Shown here piece by piece: positions 11,984-19,660 of a DNA stretch of 64,000 bases. The notes below the pieces were generated by a model. It saw only the letters and a program-made list of their open reading frames with translations. It did not search any database and was not told the DNA's origin. The DNA comes from Pseudomonas fluorescens. GTDB lineage: Bacteria; Pseudomonadota; Gammaproteobacteria; Pseudomonadales; Pseudomonadaceae. Numbering within the stretch: position 1 is the first letter of the stretch; each line of letters opens with the position of its first letter. The stretch spans positions 62,001-126,000 of the forward strand of contig NZ_CABVHU010000018.1 of the NCBI RefSeq assembly GCF_902497855.1, read 5' to 3'. A program made the position numbers and the translations under genes.

Positions 11984-12388
11984 TTACTTTTTCTTGCGCA
12001 CGTACAGTACAAGATTGTGATCAACCATCTCGAAGCCATACTTGTCGACGATTGCCTTCTGCAGCCGCTCGATTTCTTCATCGAAGAATTCGATCACTTC
12101 GCTGGTCTCGACATTGACCATATGGTCGTGATGCTTGCCGTCATCCAGCTCGAAGACCGCATGGCCTCCGTCGAAGTTGTGCCGCACCACAAGGCCAGCT
12201 GCCTCGAACTGGGTCAGAACACGGTAAACCGTGGCCAGACCGACGTCCTCACCAGCTTCCATCAGTGCCTTGTAGACGTCCTCGGCACTCATGTGGCGTT
12301 GCTCGGCGGAATCGAGCATTTGCAGAATCTTGACCCGTGGAAGGGTCACTTTGAGGCCGGCTTTGCGTAGTTCGCTATTTTCAACCAT
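11984..12388 (-). CDS. fur: Ferric uptake regulator Fur
   Basis: Fe2+-dependent repressor of iron uptake genes. 134 residues: winged-helix N-terminus (MVENSELRKAGLKVTLPR, LATVYRVL recognition helix) and C-terminal metal/dimerisation domain with the HHDH cluster and a basic tail (YVRKKK). The protein contains no cysteine at all, so it lacks the CxxC structural zinc sites of E. coli Fur. Divergent from bamE across a 97-bp promoter region, the usual fur-omlA arrangement in Pseudomonas. Confidence 0.97.
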   Translation of the reverse strand: MVENSELRKAGLKVTLPRVKILQMLDSAEQRHMSAEDVYKALMEAGEDVGLATVYRVLTQFEAAGLVVRHNFDGGHAVFELDDGKHHDHMVNVETSEVIEFFDEEIERLQKAIVDKYGFEMVDHNLVLYVRKKK

Positions 12389-12485
12389 GGTCAGCTTTCT
12401 CGCGATGCTGCTTCGCAGCTTCTCTTAATGCGGGTATGATCGGCGTTTACGTTGTCCCAGCCAAGATAGTGGAAGTCGCCCACCG

Positions 12486-13013
12486 ATGCAAAACACCAAG
12501 CTCTTGCTAACCAGTTTCACCTTTGTGGGACTGCTCGCACTCGCCGGTTGTTCATTCCCCGGGGTTTACAAAATCGACATCCAGCAGGGCAATGTCGTCA
12601 CGCAGGACATGATAGACCAGTTACGCCCGGGAATGACCCGCCGGCAAGTACGGTTTATCATGGGCAACCCTCTGCTGACTGACACGTTCCATGCCGATCG
12701 CTGGGATTATCTGTACAGCCTGCAACCAGGTGGCGGCGAACGCCAACAGGAACGCATTAGCGTTATCTTCAACCCAAATGACCAACTTGTCAGCCTTTCC
12801 GGTGATTTCATGCCGGGCATGAGCCGGGATGAAGCCATTCTTGGCAAGGACAGCGGCACCAACGTGACCGCGCCGGCAGAACAGGTCGAGAAGCCGAAAC
12901 CGGAAAAACCGGTCAAGCCAGGTTCGTTGCTGGATCAGATTCAGAAGGACGTCGACGGTGTAGAAACCGTTCCGGTCCCGTCTCCAGAGCCTCTGGAAAC
13001 CTCGCCGCAATAA
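12486..13013 (+). CDS. bamE: Outer-membrane assembly lipoprotein BamE (OmlA/SmpA)
   Basis: Lipoprotein subunit of the BAM complex that folds beta-barrel proteins into the outer membrane. 175 residues with a lipoprotein signal peptide whose lipobox LAGC puts the lipidated Cys at 22. The BamE fold motifs are visible: a GNVVTQ strand, LRPGMTRRQVRFIMGNPLL, and WDYLYS. After about residue 120 comes a Pro/Lys/Glu-rich tail (KPKPEKPVKPG), longer than in E. coli but usual for pseudomonads. Confidence 0.95.
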   Translation: MQNTKLLLTSFTFVGLLALAGCSFPGVYKIDIQQGNVVTQDMIDQLRPGMTRRQVRFIMGNPLLTDTFHADRWDYLYSLQPGGGERQQERISVIFNPNDQLVSLSGDFMPGMSRDEAILGKDSGTNVTAPAEQVEKPKPEKPVKPGSLLDQIQKDVDGVETVPVPSPEPLETSPQ

Positions 13014-13026
13014 TTTGCGACGCAAT

Positions 13027-13053
13027 AAAAAACCCGGCATGTCCGGGTTTTTT
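13027..13053. terminator. Bidirectional intrinsic terminator after bamE
   Basis: An A-run, ACCCGG, a 5-base loop, CCGGGT and a T-run form a symmetric terminator between bamE (+) and rnfH (-), able to act on both transcripts. Confidence 0.9.
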
Positions 13054-13074
13054 ATCGCCTGGCGTTTATTCGCC

Positions 13075-13389
13075 TCACTGATTGCGCGCCTTGGCCTCGG
13101 CTGCCTTGGCGGCGCGCAGCCGGCGAACTTCTTTCGGATCGGCCAATAGCGGCCGGTAAATCTCGATGCGGTCCCCCGCCTGTACTGCCCGAGTGTCCGG
13201 ATCGAGGATCTGCTTTGCGAAGATCCCCACAGGACAATTGGCCAAGTCCAGCTCCGGGAACGCCTGAGCGATACCCGATTTCTGCACAGCCGCCCGCACT
13301 GTCGCCCCCGCAGGCACTGCCACAGTGAGAAGCACCTGACGATCTACGGCGGCATACACCACCTCGACCTCGATAATGGCCTCAACCAT
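13075..13389 (-). CDS. rnfH: RnfH-family ubiquitin-like protein
   Basis: 104-residue beta-grasp protein of the RnfH/YfjF family (IEVEVVYAAVDRQ..., VGIFAKQILDP, DRIEIYRPLLADPKEVRR). Its biochemical role is unsettled. It is strictly paired with ratA in many proteobacteria, and here its ATG (13389) overlaps the 3' end of ratA by 8 bases, so the two are translated together. The C-terminus is very basic and Ala-rich. Confidence 0.9.
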   Translation of the reverse strand: MVEAIIEVEVVYAAVDRQVLLTVAVPAGATVRAAVQKSGIAQAFPELDLANCPVGIFAKQILDPDTRAVQAGDRIEIYRPLLADPKEVRRLRAAKAAEAKARNQ

Positions 13390-13816
13390 GCATCTGCCTG
13401 GCCCGCTGGCAGAACGCATCCACCAGCGTATTGGCCGCCTGATTGAATAATGGCCCCAAGGTCGCGCGGATGATCGGCCCGGCGTAATCGAACGACAGGT
13501 CCAGGCTGATCTTGCACGCCTTCTCGCCCAGCGGTTTGAACACCCAAATGCCGTGTAATTGATTGAACGGACCTTTTTCAAGGTTCATTTCGATCGATTG
13601 GCCAGGCACCAGGGTATTGCGCGTCACGAAATGCTGACTGAGCCCGCCCTTGGCCACGCCCACACTGGCCCTCATGTGCTCGGGGGAGCTTTCAAGGACT
13701 TCGGCCGACGAGCACCACGGCAGGAATTCCGGATAACGCGCCACGTCGTTGACCAGGTCATACAGGGCTTGCGCGGGGTACGGCAGCAGGGCCGAACGTT
13801 GAATGTGTGTCGTCAT
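13382..13816 (-). CDS. ratA: RatA-type START/coenzyme Q-binding protein
   Basis: 144-residue SRPBCC/START-like protein (COQ10 family): MTTHIQRSALLPYPAQALYDLVNDVARYPEFLPWC, with the family's hydrophobic cavity strands following. E. coli RatA was described as interfering with 50S association; related COQ10 proteins bind ubiquinone. I chose the start at 13816 because it gives the conserved N-terminus; an extension upstream (MPPSCGSDAD) is not conserved in the family as I know it. smpB lies nearby, about 1.5 kb away and divergent. Confidence 0.92.
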   Translation of the reverse strand: MTTHIQRSALLPYPAQALYDLVNDVARYPEFLPWCSSAEVLESSPEHMRASVGVAKGGLSQHFVTRNTLVPGQSIEMNLEKGPFNQLHGIWVFKPLGEKACKISLDLSFDYAGPIIRATLGPLFNQAANTLVDAFCQRARQMHG

Positions 13817-13823
13817 GTCAGCG

Positions 13824-15227
13824 TCACTTCCACAGCTGGGCGGCAAACACTACGAGAATGCCGATGGGCGCCACATAGCGCATCAAGAACAGGGACAGGG
13901 CGAACAACATCGGGCTGCGGATCGACAATTCGTCGCGTACCGCTTCCCGACCCATCACCCATCCCGCAAACACCACGAAACATAATCCACCGAGTGGCAA
14001 CATGATCCGCGAGGTGAAGAAATCGATCACACCGAAGAAGTCCAGGCCACCGGCCGCACCCCATTGGTAGAGATGGAACATCCCGCCTTCGTTCACGAAA
14101 AACTTGGCTTGCTTCCAGATATTGAAGGAAAAGACCGTACCCAGGCCGACAAACCAGCAAGTGAAGGCCAACCAGAACGTCACCCAGGCGCGACTGACTT
14201 TAGTGCGCTCAACCAGGTAAGCCACCATCGGTTCGAGCAGGGAAATCGCCGAACTCCAGGCGGCAATCGCCACCAGTACGAAGAACACTACGCCCATCAA
14301 CTGGCCGAAGGCTACGTTGCCAAAGGCAAACGGCAGGCTGACGAACATCAGGCCTGGCCCCTCGCTCGGGTTCAGGCCCGCGGCAAACACAATCGGAAAC
14401 AATGCCAGGCCAGCGACCAGGGAAACGAACGTATCCAGCAGTGCCACGCCAACGACGGTGCCGGAAATCGATGAATCCTTTGGCATATAGGCGCCGTAGA
14501 TCATGATCGAACCGACGCCCACGCTCAGGGAAAAGAACGCGTGCCCCATGGCCGGCAGCAAACCGTCCAGGACTTTTTCCGGGTGGAAGTCGAACATGAA
14601 ATGCACGCCCTCCATGAAATGGCCGGTGGTCATGCTGTAGCCCAGCAACACCAGGATCATCACGAACAGCAGCGGCATCATGATCCGCAGGCTGCGCTCA
14701 AGACCGGCGACCACGCCCTTGGCGATCACGATGGCGGACAGCAGCATGAAAATCGTATGCCAAAGTGTCAGACGCCAAGGATCGGCGATCACGTTGCCGA
14801 AATACGCGCCCACCTGGTCTGCGGTCACCCCCTGGAAATCGCCGCGCCCCATGTCGATGATGTAATCCAGCGACCAGCCGCCGACCACACTATAGAACGA
14901 CAGGATCAGCAACGCCGTGATCATCCCGGCGAAAGCCCCCCAGGACCACTTCGCCGAATGTCCCGCCTCCAGCGCCAACACCTTCAAGGCGTTGGCCGGA
15001 CTCTGCCGGGCGCGACGGCCGATCAGGGTTTCCGCCAGCATGACCGGCACCCCGATCAGCGCGATACAGGCCAGGAACATCAGCACGAAGGCGCCGCCGC
15101 CGTAGACGCCGACCATGTACGGGAATTTCCAGATACTACCCAGGCCCACGGCCGAACCGGTCGCGGCGAGTATGAAGACCCAGCGGCTAGCCCAACTGCC
15201 GTGGACAGAAACCTTGTCTGTCGACAT
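13824..15227 (-). CDS. Sodium:neurotransmitter symporter (SNF/NSS) family protein
   Basis: Secondary transporter, probably sodium-coupled uptake of an amino acid or related solute across the inner membrane. 467 residues, about 12 membrane segments. The NSS signature is clear near the N-terminus: SRWVFILAATGSAVGLGSIWKFPYM, the unwound TM1 that binds sodium and substrate. I chose MSTDKVSVHGSW at 15227 as start; an upstream in-frame ATG at 15278 would add a hydrophilic extension. It ends 7 bp before ratA on the same strand. Substrate unknown. Confidence 0.85.
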   Translation of the reverse strand: MSTDKVSVHGSWASRWVFILAATGSAVGLGSIWKFPYMVGVYGGGAFVLMFLACIALIGVPVMLAETLIGRRARQSPANALKVLALEAGHSAKWSWGAFAGMITALLILSFYSVVGGWSLDYIIDMGRGDFQGVTADQVGAYFGNVIADPWRLTLWHTIFMLLSAIVIAKGVVAGLERSLRIMMPLLFVMILVLLGYSMTTGHFMEGVHFMFDFHPEKVLDGLLPAMGHAFFSLSVGVGSIMIYGAYMPKDSSISGTVVGVALLDTFVSLVAGLALFPIVFAAGLNPSEGPGLMFVSLPFAFGNVAFGQLMGVVFFVLVAIAAWSSAISLLEPMVAYLVERTKVSRAWVTFWLAFTCWFVGLGTVFSFNIWKQAKFFVNEGGMFHLYQWGAAGGLDFFGVIDFFTSRIMLPLGGLCFVVFAGWVMGREAVRDELSIRSPMLFALSLFLMRYVAPIGILVVFAAQLWK

Positions 15228-15330
15228 CGTTATCACGCCCAAGCGTTCAAAAAAGAGGCCGCATTGTCCGGGATTCAATCAACCTGCTCAAGCACGTAGC
15301 GAGACCGTAGCCGACTAGCTTGTAACTCCC

Positions 15331-15336
15331 TATAAT
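15331..15336 (+). promoter_or_regulatory. Perfect -10 box directly before smpB
   Basis: TATAAT lies only 9 bases before the smpB ATG (15346), with no Shine-Dalgarno between. If used, transcription would begin at or a couple of bases before the start codon. I see no convincing -35 element 16-18 bp upstream. Confidence 0.5.
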
Positions 15337-15345
15337 GCCGCCCCT

Positions 15346-15828
15346 ATGGCTAAACAGAAGAAACACCCAACAGGGACCATCGCGCAAAATAAAAAGGCGC
15401 GACACGATTACTTCATCGAGCATAAGTTCGAGGCTGGTCTGGTCCTGGCCGGCTGGGAAGTAAAAAGTCTGCGGGCAAGCAAGCTGCAACTGGTTGACAG
15501 TTATGTGCTGCTCAAGGATGGCGAAGCCTGGCTGCTCGGCAGCCACATTACGCCGCTGATGACCGCCAGCACCCACGTCATCGCCGATCCGACCCGCACC
15601 CGTAAATTGCTGCTCAACCGCCGCGAGCTGGAAAAGCTGGCCGCGGCCGTGCAGCAAAAAGGCTACGCCTGCGTGTGCCTGTCCTGGTACTGGAGCAAGC
15701 ACATGGTCAAGTGCGAGATCGCTCTGGGCAAGGGCAAGAAGGAATACGACAAGCGTGATACCGAACGCGAACGCGATGCCGGTCGCGAGTTGCAGCGTGC
15801 GGTGCGCAACAAGGGCAAGGAAGACTAA
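15346..15828 (+). CDS. smpB: SsrA-binding protein SmpB
   Basis: SmpB binds tmRNA and delivers it to stalled ribosomes for trans-translation. 160 residues: MAKQKKHPTGTIAQNKKARHDYFI, the OB-fold core (GLVLAGWEVKSLRASKLQL) and the basic C-terminal helix that sits in the mRNA channel (KKEYDKRDTERERDAGRE). Its RNA partner ssrA is about 10 kb downstream in this window. Confidence 0.98.
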   Translation: MAKQKKHPTGTIAQNKKARHDYFIEHKFEAGLVLAGWEVKSLRASKLQLVDSYVLLKDGEAWLLGSHITPLMTASTHVIADPTRTRKLLLNRRELEKLAAAVQQKGYACVCLSWYWSKHMVKCEIALGKGKKEYDKRDTERERDAGRELQRAVRNKGKED

Positions 15829-15850
15829 CTCTCTTTTCGCCCGAGACCGC

Positions 15851-15927
15851 CATCGCGAGCAGGCTCGCTCCCACACTGGATTTGTGAACGACACAAAACA
15901 AATGTGGGAGCGAGCCTGCTCGCGATG
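15851..15927. repeat. Inverted pair of REP elements
   Basis: Two 25-base arms (15851-15875 and 15903-15927) are exact reverse complements and each contains the GCGAGC...GCTCGC palindrome typical of Pseudomonas REP sequences. They sit in the convergent gap between smpB and lldR, separated by 27 bases. Confidence 0.9.
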
Positions 15928-15958
15928 GCGATAGCACACTCACTACAAATCTCACTGA

Positions 15959-16726
15959 CTACATTCCTTTGCGCCGCTCCGCCCGAGCCACGCGCTGCAC
16001 TTCCTGACGCACCTCCTCCAGCACTTCCTGCACATACAAAATATGCCGGCTGGAAACTTCCCGCGCCTGCTCCGCCCGACCTTCGATAATCGCCAGGTAC
16101 AACTCCCTATGCTGTGAAATCAGCATGTCGCGGGTTTCGGTGCGTTGCTTGTACATCCCGCCGATGTTGGTCACCACATTGCGCTTGAGCAGATCGAACA
16201 GCCCGCGAATGGTGTGCAGCAACACCGCGTTGTGACTGGCTTCAGCGATCGCCAGGTGGAATTTCGCATCCGCTGCACCCTCCTCCGCACGGCTCACCTC
16301 ATCGTGGCGCGTGTAGCAGTCCTGCAATTCGTTGAACGCCGTGGTCAGCCGTTCGCGATCGACATCCGTGGCTCGCAGCGCCGCGTAATAGGCGCAGGAC
16401 GCTTCCAGGGTGTGACGAAATTCCAGCAGGTCGCGCTGGGCTTCAGGGTTGCTTTCCAGCAGATGCAGCAGCGGATCGCTGAAGGTCGTTCCCAACGACT
16501 CCACCACATAATTGCCGCCACCCTGGCGACTGACCAGCAAGCCCTTGGCCGCCAGTTTCTGAATGGCCTCGCGCAACGAAGGGCGTGACACGCCAAACTG
16601 ATCGGCCAACGTACGTTCGGCCGGTAGACGCTCGCCCGCCTTCAGCGTGCCCTCGAGGATCATCCCCTCGAGCCGCTCGACAATATCGTCAGACAAACGG
16701 CGCTGACGTATCTGATCAAACCCCAT
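15959..16726 (-). CDS. lldR: GntR/FadR-type regulator of lactate use, LldR
   Basis: 255-residue FadR-subfamily repressor: winged-helix N-terminus (LPAERTLADQFGVSRPSLREAIQKLAAKGLL) and an all-helical FCD effector domain with metal-binding histidines (FHLAIAEASHN, ISQHRELYLAI). Divergent from lldP across 263 bp that contain a matching palindromic operator. LldR-type regulators release DNA on binding lactate. Confidence 0.9.
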   Translation of the reverse strand: MGFDQIRQRRLSDDIVERLEGMILEGTLKAGERLPAERTLADQFGVSRPSLREAIQKLAAKGLLVSRQGGGNYVVESLGTTFSDPLLHLLESNPEAQRDLLEFRHTLEASCAYYAALRATDVDRERLTTAFNELQDCYTRHDEVSRAEEGAADAKFHLAIAEASHNAVLLHTIRGLFDLLKRNVVTNIGGMYKQRTETRDMLISQHRELYLAIIEGRAEQAREVSSRHILYVQEVLEEVRQEVQRVARAERRKGM

Positions 16727-16873
16727 AACTCACTTCTCCACGATCCCGGCAGCTCGCCGGGCCTTCTATTCTGGCCGATCGGCGCCGAGTCGGCACCCTG
16801 GCAGATTGCATTGGATCGACCGCATCAGATCACCTGCGCGCCGCGTATTCGACAAAAGTTGCAGGGCGACAAA

Positions 16874-16937
16874 TTGACACGCCGCCCATAAGGCTTTTAC
16901 CCTAGCCAACAGCGATTGTAAATTGGTATTACCAATT
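16874..16937 (+). promoter_or_regulatory. lldP promoter with LldR operator
   Basis: TTGACA at 16874-16879 is followed after 18 bases by the weaker -10 candidate TACCCT (16898-16903). About 12 bases past the expected start lies the 17-bp palindrome AATTGGTATTACCAATT (16921-16937), which fits the TTGGTnnnACCAA pattern of LldR/PdhR operators. A repressor bound there would block transcription into lldP. Confidence 0.75.
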
Positions 16938-16989
16938 AACCAAGCACGCTGACCAGTGCCTGACCAACAACAATTAGGGGCCACCCCAT

Positions 16990-18684
16990 ATGCAAACCTG
17001 GCAACAGCTCTATAGTCCGCTCGGCAGCCTCGGCCTTTCCGCGCTCGCGGCCGTCATCCCCATCGTGTTTTTCTTCCTGGCCTTGGCCGTGTTCCGCCTC
17101 AAAGGCCATGTGGCCGGCAGCATCACACTGGCCTTGTCCATCGCCGTGGCCATCTTCGCGTTCCAGATGCCTGTCGACATGGCGTTCGCTGCGGCCGGCT
17201 ACGGGTTCGCCTATGGCCTGTGGCCGATTGCCTGGATCATCGTCGCGGCGGTGTTCCTCTACAAACTGACGGTCAAGAGCGGGCAGTTCGAAGTGATCCG
17301 CAGCTCGGTGCTGTCGATCACTGACGACCAGCGCCTGCAAGTGCTGTTGATCGGCTTCTGCTTCGGTGCGTTCCTGGAAGGTGCCGCCGGTTTCGGTGCG
17401 CCGGTGGCGATCACCGCTGCACTGTTGGTGGGACTGGGCTTCAACCCGCTGTACGCCGCCGGCCTGTGCCTGATCGCCAACACCGCGCCGGTCGCCTTCG
17501 GCGCCCTGGGGATCCCGATCATCGTTGCCGGGCAAGTGACCGGCATCGACGCGTTCAAGATCGGCGCCATGACCGGCCGCCAATTGCCGCTGCTGTCGCT
17601 GTTCGTGCCGTTCTGGCTGGTATTCATGATGGACGGCCTGCGCGGCGTGCGGGAAACCTGGCCGGCAGCCCTGGTGGCGGGCCTGAGCTTTGCCATCACC
17701 CAGTATTTCACTTCCAACTTCATTGGCCCGGAACTGCCGGACATCACCTCGGCCCTGGCCAGCCTGATTTCCCTGACCCTGTTCCTGAAAGTCTGGCAGC
17801 CGAAGCGGGCCGCTGGCCAACATATCGTCGGCGCCGTTTCGGCTTCGGTTGTGAGCGCCAGCGCCGGCGGCTTCGGTCTGCCGCGCAGCACCGTGGCGTC
17901 GCCCTACAGCTTCGGTGAAATCCTCAAGGCCTGGTCGCCGTTCCTGATCCTCACCGTGCTGGTCACCATCTGGACCCTGAAACCGTTCAAGGCGATGTTC
18001 GCGGCCGGCGGCTCGATGTACAGCTGGGTGTTCAACTTCGCGATCCCGCACCTGGATCAGCTGGTGATCAAGGTCGCACCGATCGTGACCGCCCCGACGG
18101 CCCTTCCTGCCGTATTCAAGCTCGACCCGATTTCCGCGACCGGTACGGCGATTTTCTTCTCGGCGCTGATCTCGATGCTGGTGCTGAATATCAATGTCAG
18201 AACTGGTCTGACCACTTTGAAAGAGACCTTCTACGAGCTGCGCTGGCCGATTCTGTCCATCGGCATGGTGCTGGCGTTTGCCTTCGTCACCAACTACTCG
18301 GGCATGTCCTCGACCATGGCCCTCGTGCTGGCCGGCACCGGCGCAGCGTTCCCGTTCTTCTCGCCGTTCCTCGGCTGGCTTGGCGTGTTCCTGACCGGTT
18401 CCGATACCTCGTCCAACGCACTGTTCAGCTCGTTGCAAGCGACCACCGCGCACCAGATCGGCGTCAGCGATGTGTTGCTGGTAGCGGCGAACACCAGCGG
18501 CGGCGTGACCGGCAAGATGATCTCGCCACAATCGATCGCCGTGGCCTGTGCCGCGACCGGCCTGGTGGGCAAGGAATCGGATCTGTTCCGCTTCACCCTC
18601 AAGCACAGCCTGTTCTTCGCAACGATCGTCGGCCTGATTACCTACATCCAGGCCTATTGGCTCACCGGCATGCTGGTGCACTAA
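16990..18684 (+). CDS. lldP: L-lactate permease LldP
   Basis: Proton-coupled lactate (and glycolate) importer of the LctP family. 564 residues, about 13-14 membrane segments. Family motifs: GAFLEGAAGFGAPVAITAALL near residue 120, and SDTSSNALFSSLQ with GGVTGKMISPQSIAVA toward the C-terminus. First gene of the lactate operon, downstream of the LldR operator. Confidence 0.96.
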   Translation: MQTWQQLYSPLGSLGLSALAAVIPIVFFFLALAVFRLKGHVAGSITLALSIAVAIFAFQMPVDMAFAAAGYGFAYGLWPIAWIIVAAVFLYKLTVKSGQFEVIRSSVLSITDDQRLQVLLIGFCFGAFLEGAAGFGAPVAITAALLVGLGFNPLYAAGLCLIANTAPVAFGALGIPIIVAGQVTGIDAFKIGAMTGRQLPLLSLFVPFWLVFMMDGLRGVRETWPAALVAGLSFAITQYFTSNFIGPELPDITSALASLISLTLFLKVWQPKRAAGQHIVGAVSASVVSASAGGFGLPRSTVASPYSFGEILKAWSPFLILTVLVTIWTLKPFKAMFAAGGSMYSWVFNFAIPHLDQLVIKVAPIVTAPTALPAVFKLDPISATGTAIFFSALISMLVLNINVRTGLTTLKETFYELRWPILSIGMVLAFAFVTNYSGMSSTMALVLAGTGAAFPFFSPFLGWLGVFLTGSDTSSNALFSSLQATTAHQIGVSDVLLVAANTSGGVTGKMISPQSIAVACAATGLVGKESDLFRFTLKHSLFFATIVGLITYIQAYWLTGMLVH

Positions 18685-18710
18685 GTACTACACGAAAAAA
18701 AGCAAAAACC

Positions 18711-18795
18711 GACGCCGGACCACGATTCCGGCGTCAGCTATTCACAACCCGGTCTGTAAGGCTGCTGAAAGCTTGCCTCTCTATATTCAGCAGCC
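18711..18795 (+). promoter_or_regulatory. Two hairpins between lldP and lldE
   Basis: GACGCCGG/CCGGCGTC (18711-18735) and GGCTGCTGAA/TTCAGCAGCC (18760-18795) form two perfect stems in tandem in the 151-bp gap. Neither has a strong T-run, so they more likely limit read-through or stabilise the upstream message than end transcription fully. Confidence 0.5.
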
Positions 18796-18835
18796 TCAAC
18801 AGACGGATAACCGGGACCACCCGGAGACACGCCTG

Positions 18836-19660
18836 ATGAGCGAGCTTTTTTACAACGCTGTGCCGAACGCGACCCGCGTCGCCCCGCCACTGCCCGAGCC
18901 CCGGCAATACCCCACCGAGAAACCGTCACGGGTCTACCTGTTCGGAACCTGCGTCGTGGATCTGTTCTACCCCGAAGCCGGGATGGACGCGATCCACCTG
19001 CTGGAACGCGAAGGCATCCGGGTCGACTACCCGCAAGGGCAAAGCTGCTGCGGGCAACCGGCCTATACCTCTGGTTACACCGAACAGGCCCGGACCGTTG
19101 CACGCTCGCAACTAACGCTGTTTGCCGGGGACTATCCGGTAGTGGTGCCGTCGGGATCGTGTGCCGGGATGTTGCGCGAACATTACGCCGACTTGTTCAA
19201 GGACGAGCCGGAAACCTTGAAACAGGTTCAGGCGCTGGCTGCCCGGACTTATGAACTGGCCGAGTTTCTGTTGTTTGTCTGCAAGGTGCAGCTCAAGGAC
19301 AGTGGCGAGCCAGTCAAAGTGGCGTTGCACACGTCGTGCTCGGCACGCCGTGAGATGAACACCCACTTGCATGGCCGCGAACTGTTGTCGCAGCTAGGCA
19401 ACGTGGAGCGAGTCGACCACAGCCACGAAAGCGAATGCTGTGGCTTCGGTGGGACTTTCAGCGTCCGTATGCCAGACATTTCCGGCGCGATGGTGGCTGA
19501 CAAGACCCGCTCGTTGAAGGAATCCGGTGCACACCAGGTACTCAGTGCCGACTGCGGTTGCCTGATGAACATCAATGGCTCGCTGGAGAAACAGCGGGAA
19601 GCGTTGCGCGGCCAACACCTGGCCAGCTTCCTCTGGCAGCGAACCGGAGGCGCCCGATGA
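18836..19660 (+). CDS. lldE: L-lactate dehydrogenase complex protein LldE (LutA)
   Basis: Cysteine-rich (Fe-S) subunit of the three-part LldEFG/LutABC L-lactate oxidase complex, which substitutes for FMN-dependent LldD. 274 residues with two CCG domains (GQSCCGQPAY near residue 69; ESECCGFGGTF near 200), the family's cluster ligands. ATG at 18836 with GGAG upstream. Its stop overlaps the start of lldF (ATGA). Confidence 0.93.
   Translation: MSELFYNAVPNATRVAPPLPEPRQYPTEKPSRVYLFGTCVVDLFYPEAGMDAIHLLEREGIRVDYPQGQSCCGQPAYTSGYTEQARTVARSQLTLFAGDYPVVVPSGSCAGMLREHYADLFKDEPETLKQVQALAARTYELAEFLLFVCKVQLKDSGEPVKVALHTSCSARREMNTHLHGRELLSQLGNVERVDHSHESECCGFGGTFSVRMPDISGAMVADKTRSLKESGAHQVLSADCGCLMNINGSLEKQREALRGQHLASFLWQRTGGAR

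Noticed and set aside
15851..15927. Paired repeats as a possible CRISPR
   Set aside because: Only two inverted units with REP sequence; no direct repeat array or cas genes anywhere in the window.
16936..18681. 581-codon frame antisense to lldP
   Set aside because: Composition (Gln, Arg, His, Gly rich) is what antisense of a hydrophobic transporter gives; lldP is unambiguous.
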